NCBI GenBank assembly: GCA_022705505.1 | Contig: JAKJEI010000005.1 | Span: 1 to 45,786 of the forward strand | Reading direction: 5' to 3' | From: Patescibacteria group bacterium | GTDB taxonomy: Bacteria > Patescibacteriota > Minisyncoccia > Phycocordibacterales > XYD1-FULL-46-19 | Length of the DNA: 45,786 bases | In this document: positions 39,559 to 45,786 of the stretch, in pieces | Layout of the letters: each line of letters begins with the position of its first letter | Position numbering within the stretch: the stretch's first letter is position 1 | Position numbers and translations under genes: made by a program | The notes under the pieces: generated by a model | Told to the model about the DNA's origin: nothing | The model's input: the letters and a program-made list of their open reading frames with translations, nothing else | Databases searched by the model: none

Positions 39559-39567
39559 AATTAAAAA

Positions 39568-39909
39568 ATGTCTAGGTCGCTAAAAAAAGGTCCCTATGTG
39601 GACGAAAAGTTGCTGAAAAAAATCACTGGCAAAAAACCGGCTGAAGCTGGCGTGGTCAAAACTTGGGCTCGTCGCAGTCAAATCAGCCCGGAAATGGTGG
39701 GCTTCACTTTTGGTGTCCACAACGGTAAGAGCCATGTAGAAGTTTTTGTGACCGAAGAAATGGTCGGACATCGTTTGGGGGAATTTTCGCCAACTCGGAA
39801 GTTTGTGCGTCATGGTGGCAAGATGCAGAAGGAACTGGAGCAAAAGAAGAAAGAGGCTGAAATTGCTGCCGCTAAAGCTGCCAAAGAAACTACTTCTGCC
39901 AAAAAATAA
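39568..39909 (+). CDS. rpsS: Ribosomal protein uS19
   Basis: Small-subunit head protein contacting the A-site tRNA and subunit bridge. 113 aa against about 92: the core [19 protein letters not shown]...GEFSPTRKF is followed by a Lys/Glu/Ala tail of some 25 residues ([18 protein letters not shown]). First gene of the unit driven by the second copy of the duplicated promoter. Confidence 0.98.
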   Translation: MSRSLKKGPYVDEKLLKKITGKKPAEAGVVKTWARRSQISPEMVGFTFGVHNGKSHVEVFVTEEMVGHRLGEFSPTRKFVRHGGKMQKELEQKKKEAEIAAAKAAKETTSAKK

Positions 39910-39956
39910 TCTGTTTAGACCAAACAACGAACAAACTTTTAAATTAAAAACTGACC

Positions 39957-40331
39957 ATGAAGGCTTTTCTTAAAAATTACAGACAATCTCCGCGCAAAGT
40001 TCGCTTGGTGGCTGACTTGGTGAAAGGCAAAGGGCTGCCGCAAGCTTTGGCAGAGCTAGACTTTTTGAGCAAACGCGCTGGCGACCCCATAAAAAAGTTA
40101 ATCAAATCGGCGGCGGCTAATGCCAAAATCAATTTTGGGACAAGCGAAGAGAATTTGTTTATCAAAAGTATTACCGTTGATAAGGGCCATGTGATGAAAC
40201 GATTCCAACCGGCCTCGCGCGGTCGCGCTCACCCTATTCGCAAAAAGATGAGCAATGTGGCAGTAACCCTTGAATCAAGAGAACCAAAACAAAAGTTGCC
40301 AAAAGTCGCGAAAAAAACTACCAAAAAATAA
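39957..40331 (+). CDS. rplV: Ribosomal protein uL22
   Basis: Exit-tunnel protein. 124 aa; core NYRQSPRKVRLVADLVKGK, then the beta-hairpin region VDKGHVMKRFQPASRGRAHPIRKKMSNVAVTLE that reaches into the tunnel, and a basic tail. Follows rpsS by 47 bp. Confidence 0.98.
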   Translation: MKAFLKNYRQSPRKVRLVADLVKGKGLPQALAELDFLSKRAGDPIKKLIKSAAANAKINFGTSEENLFIKSITVDKGHVMKRFQPASRGRAHPIRKKMSNVAVTLESREPKQKLPKVAKKTTKK

Positions 40332-40367
40332 TTTTATTATTTCAATTTTACATTTTTAATTAACACT

Positions 40368-41033
40368 ATGACTCATTCCGTCCACCCATATTCCCATCGG
40401 ATCGGCATCATCAGAGACTGGAAGTCTCGCTGGTTTGGGGTGGGTAAAAATTATCGCGAATTTCTGCGGGCGGATGTTTGTTTAAGAGAATATTTGGAAA
40501 AACGTTTGCGCGGGTTTTATGTGGCTGACTTGCAAATTGAACGCGGGGTTAATCAATACAAAATAATCATCAAGACTTCTCGCCCGGGCATGTTGATTGG
40601 CCGCGGCGGCGATGGGGTGGTCAAGCTCAAGAATGACATTTACGCCAAACTCAAAAAAATCGGCGCGAAGATTCCGAAGGAGTTAAGTGTGGAAATTGAA
40701 GAGGTCAAAGAACCGGAAGCGGAAGCCGCAATTGTGGCCTATATGATTGCTGAAGGTTTAGAGAAGCGAATGCCTTTTCGCCGAGTTCTAAAACAAACAG
40801 TTGAAAAAGTTTTGTCTAACAAAAATGTCAAAGGTATCAAGGTGGTAATCTCCGGTCGCCTGGGGGGCGCTGATATGAGCCGAACAGAAATGATTAAAAG
40901 AGGACAGGTTCCCTTGCAGACTTTTCGAGCAGACGTTGATTTTGCCCGCGAAAAAGCCTACATGTATTACGGCGTGATCGGTATTAAGGTCTGGATTTAT
41001 CGTGGCGAAATCTTTAACAAACCAAACGAGTAA
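40368..41033 (+). CDS. rpsC: Ribosomal protein uS3
   Basis: mRNA-entry protein with helicase activity. 221 aa; KH domain with GMLIGRGGDGV, then the C-terminal domain with VSGRLGGADMSRTE and VWIYRGE. Ends shortly after the core, with no long tail. The start follows TTTTACATTTTTAATT instead of a Shine-Dalgarno. Confidence 0.98.
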   Translation: MTHSVHPYSHRIGIIRDWKSRWFGVGKNYREFLRADVCLREYLEKRLRGFYVADLQIERGVNQYKIIIKTSRPGMLIGRGGDGVVKLKNDIYAKLKKIGAKIPKELSVEIEEVKEPEAEAAIVAYMIAEGLEKRMPFRRVLKQTVEKVLSNKNVKGIKVVISGRLGGADMSRTEMIKRGQVPLQTFRADVDFAREKAYMYYGVIGIKVWIYRGEIFNKPNE

Positions 41034-41064
41034 GTTTATTGAGTTTACATTTTAATTTTGCATT

Positions 41065-41487
41065 ATGCCTTTATTACCCAAAAAAGTTAAATATCGAAAA
41101 TGGCAAACCGGACGCGCCAATCCCAAGAAACTTATGCGTTCTGACACGAGGGGGATTGAATTGGCCTTTGGTTCTTTCGGGTTGAAGGCTGAGACAGCGG
41201 GCCGGATTCGGTCAAACCAGATTGAGGCGGCTCGTAAAACGATTGCCCGCCAGATGCAAAAAACCGGTAAACTCTGGATTCGTATTTTCCCCGACAGACC
41301 TTTTACGGCCAAAGCGGCAGAAGTTGGCATGGGTAAAGGCAAAGGCGACCCCCAAGGCTATGAGTTTGAGGTCTTGCCCGGCCGTTTGATTTTTGAATTG
41401 GACGGATTGTCTGAAGAGGTTGCCAAGGAGGCTTTGCGCAAGGCTGGCGCCAAATTACCAGTTAAGACCAGGGTTGTTAAGCGCTAA
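41065..41487 (+). CDS. rplP: Ribosomal protein uL16
   Basis: Contacts the A-site tRNA elbow. 140 aa; MLLPKK-type start (MPLLPKKVKYRKWQTGR), the conserved IRIFPDRPFTAKAAEVGMGKGKGDPQG loop, where the arginine is hydroxylated in E. coli, and VLPGRLIFELDG. Its ATG follows TTTACATTTTAATTTTGCATT in the spacer. Confidence 0.98.
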   Translation: MPLLPKKVKYRKWQTGRANPKKLMRSDTRGIELAFGSFGLKAETAGRIRSNQIEAARKTIARQMQKTGKLWIRIFPDRPFTAKAAEVGMGKGKGDPQGYEFEVLPGRLIFELDGLSEEVAKEALRKAGAKLPVKTRVVKR

Positions 41488-41527
41488 AACGCGTACCAAT
41501 ATCTGAATTCGGGCAATTGAAACGATT

Positions 41528-41725
41528 ATGAAAAAAATTGATTTAAAAAACAAAAAAGAAGATGAATTAAAAAAGTTGTTGGCAGACAAACGCAAAGAAC
41601 TTTCGGCTTTTAAGTTTGGAATTTCCGGCAGCCGGACCAAGGACGTAAAGGCTGGACGAACGACCCGTCGTGAGATTGCCAGAATCTTGACCGCTTTACA
41701 TAGTAAGGCTGATATGGCAGAATAG
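41528..41725 (+). CDS. rpmC: Ribosomal protein uL29
   Basis: A 65-aa helical-hairpin protein near the tunnel exit. LKKLLADKRKELSAFKFGISGSRTKDVKAGRTTRREIARILTAL matches the family; the KAGRTTRREIARILT stretch is the signature. Located between L16 and S17 as in most bacteria. Confidence 0.95.
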   Translation: MKKIDLKNKKEDELKKLLADKRKELSAFKFGISGSRTKDVKAGRTTRREIARILTALHSKADMAE

Positions 41726-41739
41726 AATCTGCGAAATTT

Positions 41740-41997
41740 ATGAAAAAGAACGAGAAAAAAGTGAATAAGAAAACTCTAAAGGGAGAAGTTGTTTCTGACA
41801 AAACAGACAAGACCAGGACCGTTTTGGTTAAGCGTTATGTCAAACATCCCCTTTATGGCAAATACGTTACCATTTCTAAAAAATACAAAGTGCATGACCC
41901 GGAAAATCGCGCCAAGGTAGGTCAGACCGTGTTGATTAGCGAAACAAGGCCGATTTCCAAAGATAAGCACTTTGTGATAGTAGAAGTTAGAAGATAG
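41740..41997 (+). CDS. rpsQ: Ribosomal protein uS17
   Basis: Primary 16S rRNA-binding OB-fold protein. 85 aa: LKGEVVSDKTDKTRTVLVKRYVKHPLYGKYVTISKKYKVHDPENRAKVGQTVLISETRPISKDKHFVIVEV, all conserved blocks present. Starts 14 bp after rpmC. Confidence 0.98.
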   Translation: MKKNEKKVNKKTLKGEVVSDKTDKTRTVLVKRYVKHPLYGKYVTISKKYKVHDPENRAKVGQTVLISETRPISKDKHFVIVEVRR

Positions 41998-42074
41998 GAC
42001 TAAAGATAAAAAAGAGCAGAGCTTAGATAAAGCAAGATAATTTTACATTTTTATTTTTACATTTTAAATTACTT

Positions 42075-42446
42075 ATGATTCAGCCAATGTCCATCGTGAA
42101 AATCGCAGATAACACCGGCGCAAAAGTCGGGCGAGTTTTTAAGGTGCTTGGCGGTTCAAAAAAGCGCTACGCGCGAATTGGCGATTTAGTGGTCTTGTCT
42201 GTCCAAACAGCCGAGCCGCGAAAACAAGTTAAGAAAAAGGATGTTTTGCAAGCTGTTGTTGTCAGACAAAGAAGTCCTTTTCGCCGTGACGATGGTTCGT
42301 ACTTGCGTTTTGATGAAAACGCGGTTGTTATTTTAGAGAAAGGCAAGAAAGAGCCTCGTGGCGGTCGTATTTTTGGTCCCATCCCGCGCGAAATTTCCGA
42401 AGCCGGGTATCAGAAAATCGCCTCTTTGGCGCCGGAAGTTGTATAG
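42075..42446 (+). CDS. rplN: Ribosomal protein uL14
   Basis: Large-subunit protein at an intersubunit bridge. 123 aa, normal. MIQPMSIVKIADNTGAK, AVVVRQRSPFRRDDGSYLRFDENAVVIL and RIFGPIPREI are clear. The spacer before it carries two copies of the TTTTACATTTTtAATT-type motif. Confidence 0.98.
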   Translation: MIQPMSIVKIADNTGAKVGRVFKVLGGSKKRYARIGDLVVLSVQTAEPRKQVKKKDVLQAVVVRQRSPFRRDDGSYLRFDENAVVILEKGKKEPRGGRIFGPIPREISEAGYQKIASLAPEVV

Positions 42447-42483
42447 TGGTTGTGAACAGTAATTTGCAGGTAGCATATAGATT

Positions 42484-42789
42484 ATGAAACTTAAAAAGAA
42501 TGACAACGTAATAGTGATCGCCGGCAAAGACAAGGGTAAAAAGGGTAAAATTGTCCGCATCTTTCCCGTGGATGGCCGAGTAATTGTTGAGGGTTTGAAT
42601 TTGCGCAAAAAGCGTCAACGCCCCAAGAAACAAGGCGAGAAAGGTCAAACTTTAGAAATGGCTCATCCGCTGGAAGTGTCTAATGTTCAACTTTTTTGCG
42701 CCAGTTGTGGTAAGGGCGTGCGCGTTGGCGCCAAGGTTGGCGGCAAGAAGAAGATCAGGATTTGCCGTGGTTGTGGAAAAGAAATTTAA
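42484..42789 (+). CDS. rplX: Ribosomal protein uL24 with C-terminal zinc-ribbon cysteines
   Basis: Assembly-initiating large-subunit protein. 101 aa; KOW motif at the start (LKKNDNVIVIAGKDKGKKGKIVRI), then HPLEVSNVQLFCASCGKGVRVGAKVGGKKKIRICRGCGKEI, where two CxxC pairs likely hold zinc. The cysteine form occurs in many bacteria. rplE begins 2 bp after the stop. Confidence 0.97.
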   Translation: MKLKKNDNVIVIAGKDKGKKGKIVRIFPVDGRVIVEGLNLRKKRQRPKKQGEKGQTLEMAHPLEVSNVQLFCASCGKGVRVGAKVGGKKKIRICRGCGKEI

Positions 42790-42791
42790 TC

Positions 42792-43325
42792 ATGCAAACT
42801 TTAAAGGGAAAAATTGAAAAATCTTTGCCGGAACTCAAGAAGTCATTGAAACAAGACAATGACCTGGCTGTCCCGCGTTTAGTCAAGGTGGTGATTAACA
42901 CTGGTACCGGCCGAGCCCGCGATAAAAAGCGAGATGAATTGATTGTTGACCGTTTGGCCAAAATCACCGGCCAAAAAGCATCCGCGCGTGGTGCTAAGAA
43001 ATCCATTGCCAGCTTTAAGGTCAGGCAAGGTGAGGTTGTCGGCCATTCGGTTACCTTGCGTGGCCAAAAAATGTATGACTTTTTGAATATGCTTTTGAAT
43101 ATCGCGATGCCGCGCATCAGAGACTTTAAAGGTTACAGCGAAAAATCTTTGGACAATATGGGCAATCTTACGATTGGCATCAGGGAGCATGTTATTTTCC
43201 CGCAAACTGCCGATGAAGAAGCGCGGGACATCTTTGGTTTTTCTGTTACTATTCAAACTACCGCTAAAAACAAGGCAGAAGCTCTGGCTTTCTTTCGGGC
43301 AATCGGCTTTCCCTTTAAGAAATAA
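42792..43325 (+). CDS. rplE: Ribosomal protein uL5
   Basis: 5S rRNA-binding protein contacting the P-site tRNA. 177 aa, normal. VINTGTGRARDKKR, KSIASFKVRQGEVVGHSVTLRG and GIREHVIFPQ are conserved. The ATG at 42792 is preferred over in-frame upstream codons, which overlap rplX. Last gene before the phosphodiesterase insertion. Confidence 0.98.
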   Translation: MQTLKGKIEKSLPELKKSLKQDNDLAVPRLVKVVINTGTGRARDKKRDELIVDRLAKITGQKASARGAKKSIASFKVRQGEVVGHSVTLRGQKMYDFLNMLLNIAMPRIRDFKGYSEKSLDNMGNLTIGIREHVIFPQTADEEARDIFGFSVTIQTTAKNKAEALAFFRAIGFPFKK

Positions 43326-43441
43326 TTTCTCCTTACTTTCGTGGGGCAATTTTTTTAAGCGTTTTGCTCCATTTGCTTAATTTATTTTTTAAAAACGCGA
43401 ATTAAAGTTTTATTTTGGGCACCTTGTTGAAGTCTCAAAAA

Positions 43442-43951
43442 ATGATAGCTATTATCTCAGACAGTCATGACAATCTCGCTAATTTGGAGGAGTTTCTAAA
43501 ACAAGCGAAGAAATATAAGGTGGATACGATTATTCATTGTGGCGATGTCACGACGCCGGAGTTTTTGGAGTGGTTGGCAGAAAATTTTGACGGAATCATC
43601 AAGGTGGCGCGGGGGAACATGGAAATCAGACCGGAGGAATTTGAAAACATCTCAAAAAAGCGCGTTGGAATGGAGGTTTTTCCGGAAGTCGGAACTTTGG
43701 AAGTCAAAAACAAGAACGGGAAGCTAAAAGTAGCTTTTGTTCATAGGCCGGAAAAAACTCAAGAATTGGTCAAAGAAGGCGGGTATAGCTTTGTTTTTTA
43801 TGGGCATACGCACAAGCCATGGTTGTCTACGGCCGTTGGGGGCGTAATAGTGGCCAATCCTGGGACTTTGGGCGGGGTTTTTACCGAGCCAACCTACGCT
43901 CTTTTGGACCCGGAAAACGGCAAATTGGAACTAAAAAAACTGTTTGCCTAG
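43442..43951 (+). CDS. YfcE/MJ0936-type metallophosphoesterase
   Basis: A 169-aa calcineurin-like phosphodiesterase. Metal motifs: SDSHDN (DxH, residues 6-11), HCGDV (GDxx), the GNM segment in place of the common GNCD/GNH, a histidine in FVHRP where GH is usual, and YGHTHKP (GHTH). The GNM and VHR deviations may alter metal use. Family members hydrolyse model phosphodiesters; the natural substrate is mostly unknown. It breaks the usual L5-S14 adjacency of the spc operon. The start at MIAIISDSH is chosen by family alignment. Confidence 0.9.
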   Translation: MIAIISDSHDNLANLEEFLKQAKKYKVDTIIHCGDVTTPEFLEWLAENFDGIIKVARGNMEIRPEEFENISKKRVGMEVFPEVGTLEVKNKNGKLKVAFVHRPEKTQELVKEGGYSFVFYGHTHKPWLSTAVGGVIVANPGTLGGVFTEPTYALLDPENGKLELKKLFA

Positions 43952-43999
43952 GGATTTTAAGAGCGCGCGAGAATGAATTTGTTTGTGCCATTATTTTGA

Positions 44000-44028
44000 T
44001 TGACAGAAGCGGCTCTTCTTGTTAGGAT
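44000..44028 (+). promoter_or_regulatory. Promoter of the rpsZ-rpsH-rplF-rplR-rpsE unit
   Basis: TTGACA (44000-44005), 17 nt, TAGGAT (44023-44028). The predicted start lies near 44035, and the short leader begins with a 5-bp hairpin, GGCTC (44036-44040) with GAGCC (44044-44048). Confidence 0.7.
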
Positions 44029-44061
44029 AAATAGTGGCTCGTGGAGCCTTATTAATTTGCT

Positions 44062-44247
44062 ATGGCCAAAAAATCAGTAATAGCCAGATCAAAGAAAGAA
44101 CCGAAATTTGCCTCCCGCGTAGTTAGGCGTTGTTTCCGGTGCGGTCGAAAAAAGGCTTATATGCGCGACTTCGGTCTTTGTCGTATTTGCTTTCGTGAAT
44201 TGGCCAATGACGGCAAAATCCCGGGTGTTCGCAAATCATCTTGGTAA
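44062..44247 (+). CDS. rpsZ: Ribosomal protein uS14, zinc-binding type Z
   Basis: A 61-aa small-subunit head protein. [40 protein letters not shown] carries the two CxxC pairs (CFRC, CRIC) of the zinc form, and the length fits type Z. It is the first gene after the phosphodiesterase, with its own promoter. Confidence 0.98.
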   Translation: MAKKSVIARSKKEPKFASRVVRRCFRCGRKKAYMRDFGLCRICFRELANDGKIPGVRKSSW

Positions 44248-44256
44248 ACCAAAATT

Positions 44257-44649
44257 ATGATAACCGATCCTATTTCAGATTTTTTAATTCAACTAAAAAA
44301 CGCCAGTCGCGTCGGTAAAGAAGCGGTGGTGGTGCCTTGTTCTAACTTGAAGTTGGAAGTTGCCAGTTTGCTTGAACGTGAAGGTTATTTGAAAAATGTC
44401 GTCAAAAAAGGCAAAAAGATTAAAAAGTATTTATACTGTGAAATTGTCTATAAAGGCAAGGAGGCCAAACTAAAAGACGTTGCGCGCGTTTCAAAGCCGT
44501 CCCGACGAGTTTATGTCAAAACAGCCGAACTTAAGCCGATTCGCCAGGGTTATGGCTTGGCGGTGGTTTCTACACCCAAAGGCGTGATGACCGAAAAAGA
44601 AGCGAAACAACAAAAAGTTGGAGGCGAACATCTGTTTAATATTTGGTAA
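44257..44649 (+). CDS. rpsH: Ribosomal protein uS8
   Basis: 16S rRNA binder central to small-subunit assembly; in E. coli it also represses the spc operon. 130 aa: MITDPISDFLIQLKNASRVGKEAVVVPCSNLKLEVASLL and GYGLAVVSTPKGVMTEKEAKQQKVGGEHLFNIW, normal. It starts 9 bp after rpsZ. Confidence 0.98.
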   Translation: MITDPISDFLIQLKNASRVGKEAVVVPCSNLKLEVASLLEREGYLKNVVKKGKKIKKYLYCEIVYKGKEAKLKDVARVSKPSRRVYVKTAELKPIRQGYGLAVVSTPKGVMTEKEAKQQKVGGEHLFNIW

Positions 44650-44694
44650 GATTCTTATTTTAAAATTTTAACTTTTACATTTTACACTTATATT

Positions 44695-45234
44695 ATGTCG
44701 CGAATAGCCAAACAACCGATAGAACTGCCGCAAGGCGCCAACGCCAAATTGGAAAATGGCGCGCTTTCGGTGACTGGCCCGCTTGGCTCGCTTTCTCGGC
44801 GTGTTCATTCCGATGTAAGTGTTTCTTTGCTAGAAGATAATAAGGTCAAAATAGAACCGGCCCATCGTTCCATTTCGGCTGACGCGCTTTCCGGCACTTT
44901 TGCCTCTCATATCAAAAATATGGTTAAGGGCGTGACCAAGGGTTATGAAAAGAAACTTTTAATTGAAGGAGTGGGTCTTCGTTTTGCCTTGAATGGCAAT
45001 AATATAAAGTTAGACCTGGGTTTTTCTCATCCGGTAGAAATGGCGGTTCCGGAAGGTCTGAAGGTGGTGATTGAGAAGAACTTGATGACCATTACCGGTA
45101 TTGATAAAGAGTTGGTCGGAGAATTTGCCGCTAAGATCCGCGCTTTAAAAAAGACCGAACCCTACAAAGGCAAGGGAATCAGATATATTGATGAGGTGCC
45201 GCGTCGCAAACAAGGTAAAAAGGCGACTGCTTAG
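44695..45234 (+). CDS. rplF: Ribosomal protein uL6
   Basis: Large-subunit protein near the factor-binding site. 179 aa, normal: MSRIAKQPIELPQGANAKLENGALSVTGPLGSLSR, VTKGYEKKLLIEGVGLRF, and the signature EPYKGKGIRYIDE. The ATG follows TTTTAACTTTTACATTTTACAC in the spacer, cited here as two motif copies: TTTTAAC and TTTTACATTTTACAC. Confidence 0.98.
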   Translation: MSRIAKQPIELPQGANAKLENGALSVTGPLGSLSRRVHSDVSVSLLEDNKVKIEPAHRSISADALSGTFASHIKNMVKGVTKGYEKKLLIEGVGLRFALNGNNIKLDLGFSHPVEMAVPEGLKVVIEKNLMTITGIDKELVGEFAAKIRALKKTEPYKGKGIRYIDEVPRRKQGKKATA

Positions 45235-45246
45235 TTTTTGAAAAAT

Positions 45247-45624
45247 ATGAGAACAATCAGAATAAAAACCAAAGAAGAAAAACGAAAGCGTCGACAAGCG
45301 CGAATTCGCGCGAAAGTATCGGGTACGGTAGCTCGTCCACGTCTTTCAGTTTTTAAGTCCAATCGACACTTGTTTGTTCAGTTGATTGATGACGTAGCTG
45401 GCAAAACCCTGGCTTCGGTCAGCGACAAAGAAATAAAAACCGAAAAAGGCAAAAAAGCCGATTTTGCCAAAGTGGAAACCGGCAAAGCCGTCGGTCAACT
45501 CATTGCCGAGAAAGCTTTGGCGCAAAAAATTAAAGAAGTGAAGTTTGATCGGGGTGGCAATCGGTTTATGGGCCGAATAAAGGCGGTCGCCGATGGCGCG
45601 CGCGAAGGTGGTCTTAAATTTTAA
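45247..45624 (+). CDS. rplR: Ribosomal protein uL18
   Basis: 5S rRNA-binding protein. 125 aa from the ATG at 45247: KEEKRKRRQARIRAKVSGTVARPRLSVFKSNRHLFVQLIDDVAGKTLAS, then KAVGQLIAEKALAQKIKEVKFDRGG, with MGRIKAVADGAREGGL at the end. An in-frame TTG at 45238, 3 bp after rplF, would add three residues. Confidence 0.97.
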   Translation: MRTIRIKTKEEKRKRRQARIRAKVSGTVARPRLSVFKSNRHLFVQLIDDVAGKTLASVSDKEIKTEKGKKADFAKVETGKAVGQLIAEKALAQKIKEVKFDRGGNRFMGRIKAVADGAREGGLKF

Positions 45625-45632
45625 ATAAAACT

Positions 45633-45786
45633 ATGGAAACGACCAAAATGACAACTGATAATAAAAAAACTTCTGCCCCTCGCGGTCGCCGACCGGGACG
45701 CCGTTTTGGCGAGCGGGAGAAGCCGGAATTTGACCAAAAAGTTATCAATGTGCGCCGTGTGGCGCGAGTAATGGCTGGTGGTCGTC
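45633..45786 (+). CDS. rpsE: Ribosomal protein uS5, 5' part, cut by the window end
   Basis: The first 51 codons are present. METTKMTTDNKK begins a basic N-terminal extension with APRGRRPGRRFGE, followed by the S5 start of core, FDQKVINVRRVARVMAGGR. The gene continues beyond the window. Position after rplR matches the spc order. Confidence 0.95.
   Translation, partial: METTKMTTDNKKTSAPRGRRPGRRFGEREKPEFDQKVINVRRVARVMAGGR

Overview
This window looks like part of a genome from the Candidate Phyla Radiation (Patescibacteria), most likely a Parcubacteria-like lineage. That is inferred from gene content and style: short core proteins, very few Shine-Dalgarno sites, AT-rich intergenic spacers, a ComEC whose metallo-hydrolase part is a separate gene, surface proteins with 'GNVGIG' repeats, and a standalone Cas2/PaaX-like gene. 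No rRNA marker is present, so the assignment rests on protein content only.

Layout. 1-2500: small genes of unclear role (a GC-rich 102-aa ORF with the only textbook Shine-Dalgarno, two membrane proteins) and an RRM RNA-binding protein. 2500-3850: tRNA-Gly(TCC), a fold-type IV aminotransferase and HU. 3950-10060 (minus strand): a housekeeping block with RNase Y, ClpP, a trigger factor without its PPIase domain, a small membrane protein, inorganic pyrophosphatase and NusA. 10400-14550: a membrane-anchored repeat protein, a large secreted dockerin-bearing protein, a tandem hairpin repeat and an orphan histidine kinase. 14790-22120: a type IV pilus cluster (PilB, PilC, three prepilin-like proteins) interrupted by a four-helix-bundle (S23/IVP-type) gene. 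22160-31140: TpiA, Pgk, HIT, RecJ, RNase H, ComEC, the Cas2/PaaX-like gene between two large palindromes, the ComEC-type metallo-hydrolase, L28 and a site-2 protease. 31300 to the end: the str-S10-spc ribosomal protein cluster (S12, S7, EF-G, EF-Tu, S10, L3, L4, L23, L2, S19, L22, S3, L16, L29, S17, L14, L24, L5, S14, S8, L6, L18, start of S5), with a phosphodiesterase gene between L5 and S14.

Regulation that can be read from the DNA. At least five genes have a -10 box ending exactly 6 nt before the start codon, which predicts leaderless mRNAs. The ribosomal cluster is cut into units by strong terminators, and each new unit begins with its own promoter. Two of these promoters (before L3 and before S19) are a 43-bp identical duplicate, and each is followed by a different structured leader ending in a terminator-like stem and U-tract at the start codon, suggesting attenuation.

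Best candidates for something undescribed: (1) the Cas2/PaaX-like gene bracketed by two palindromes (42 and 38 bp) that share a TATGCGGCCGCA core, one holding the -10 box of a consensus promoter; (2) the paired promoter-leader modules of the ribosomal cluster; (3) the 72-bp tandem hairpin repeat at 13068-13226, whose two copies differ by a compensatory base-pair change.
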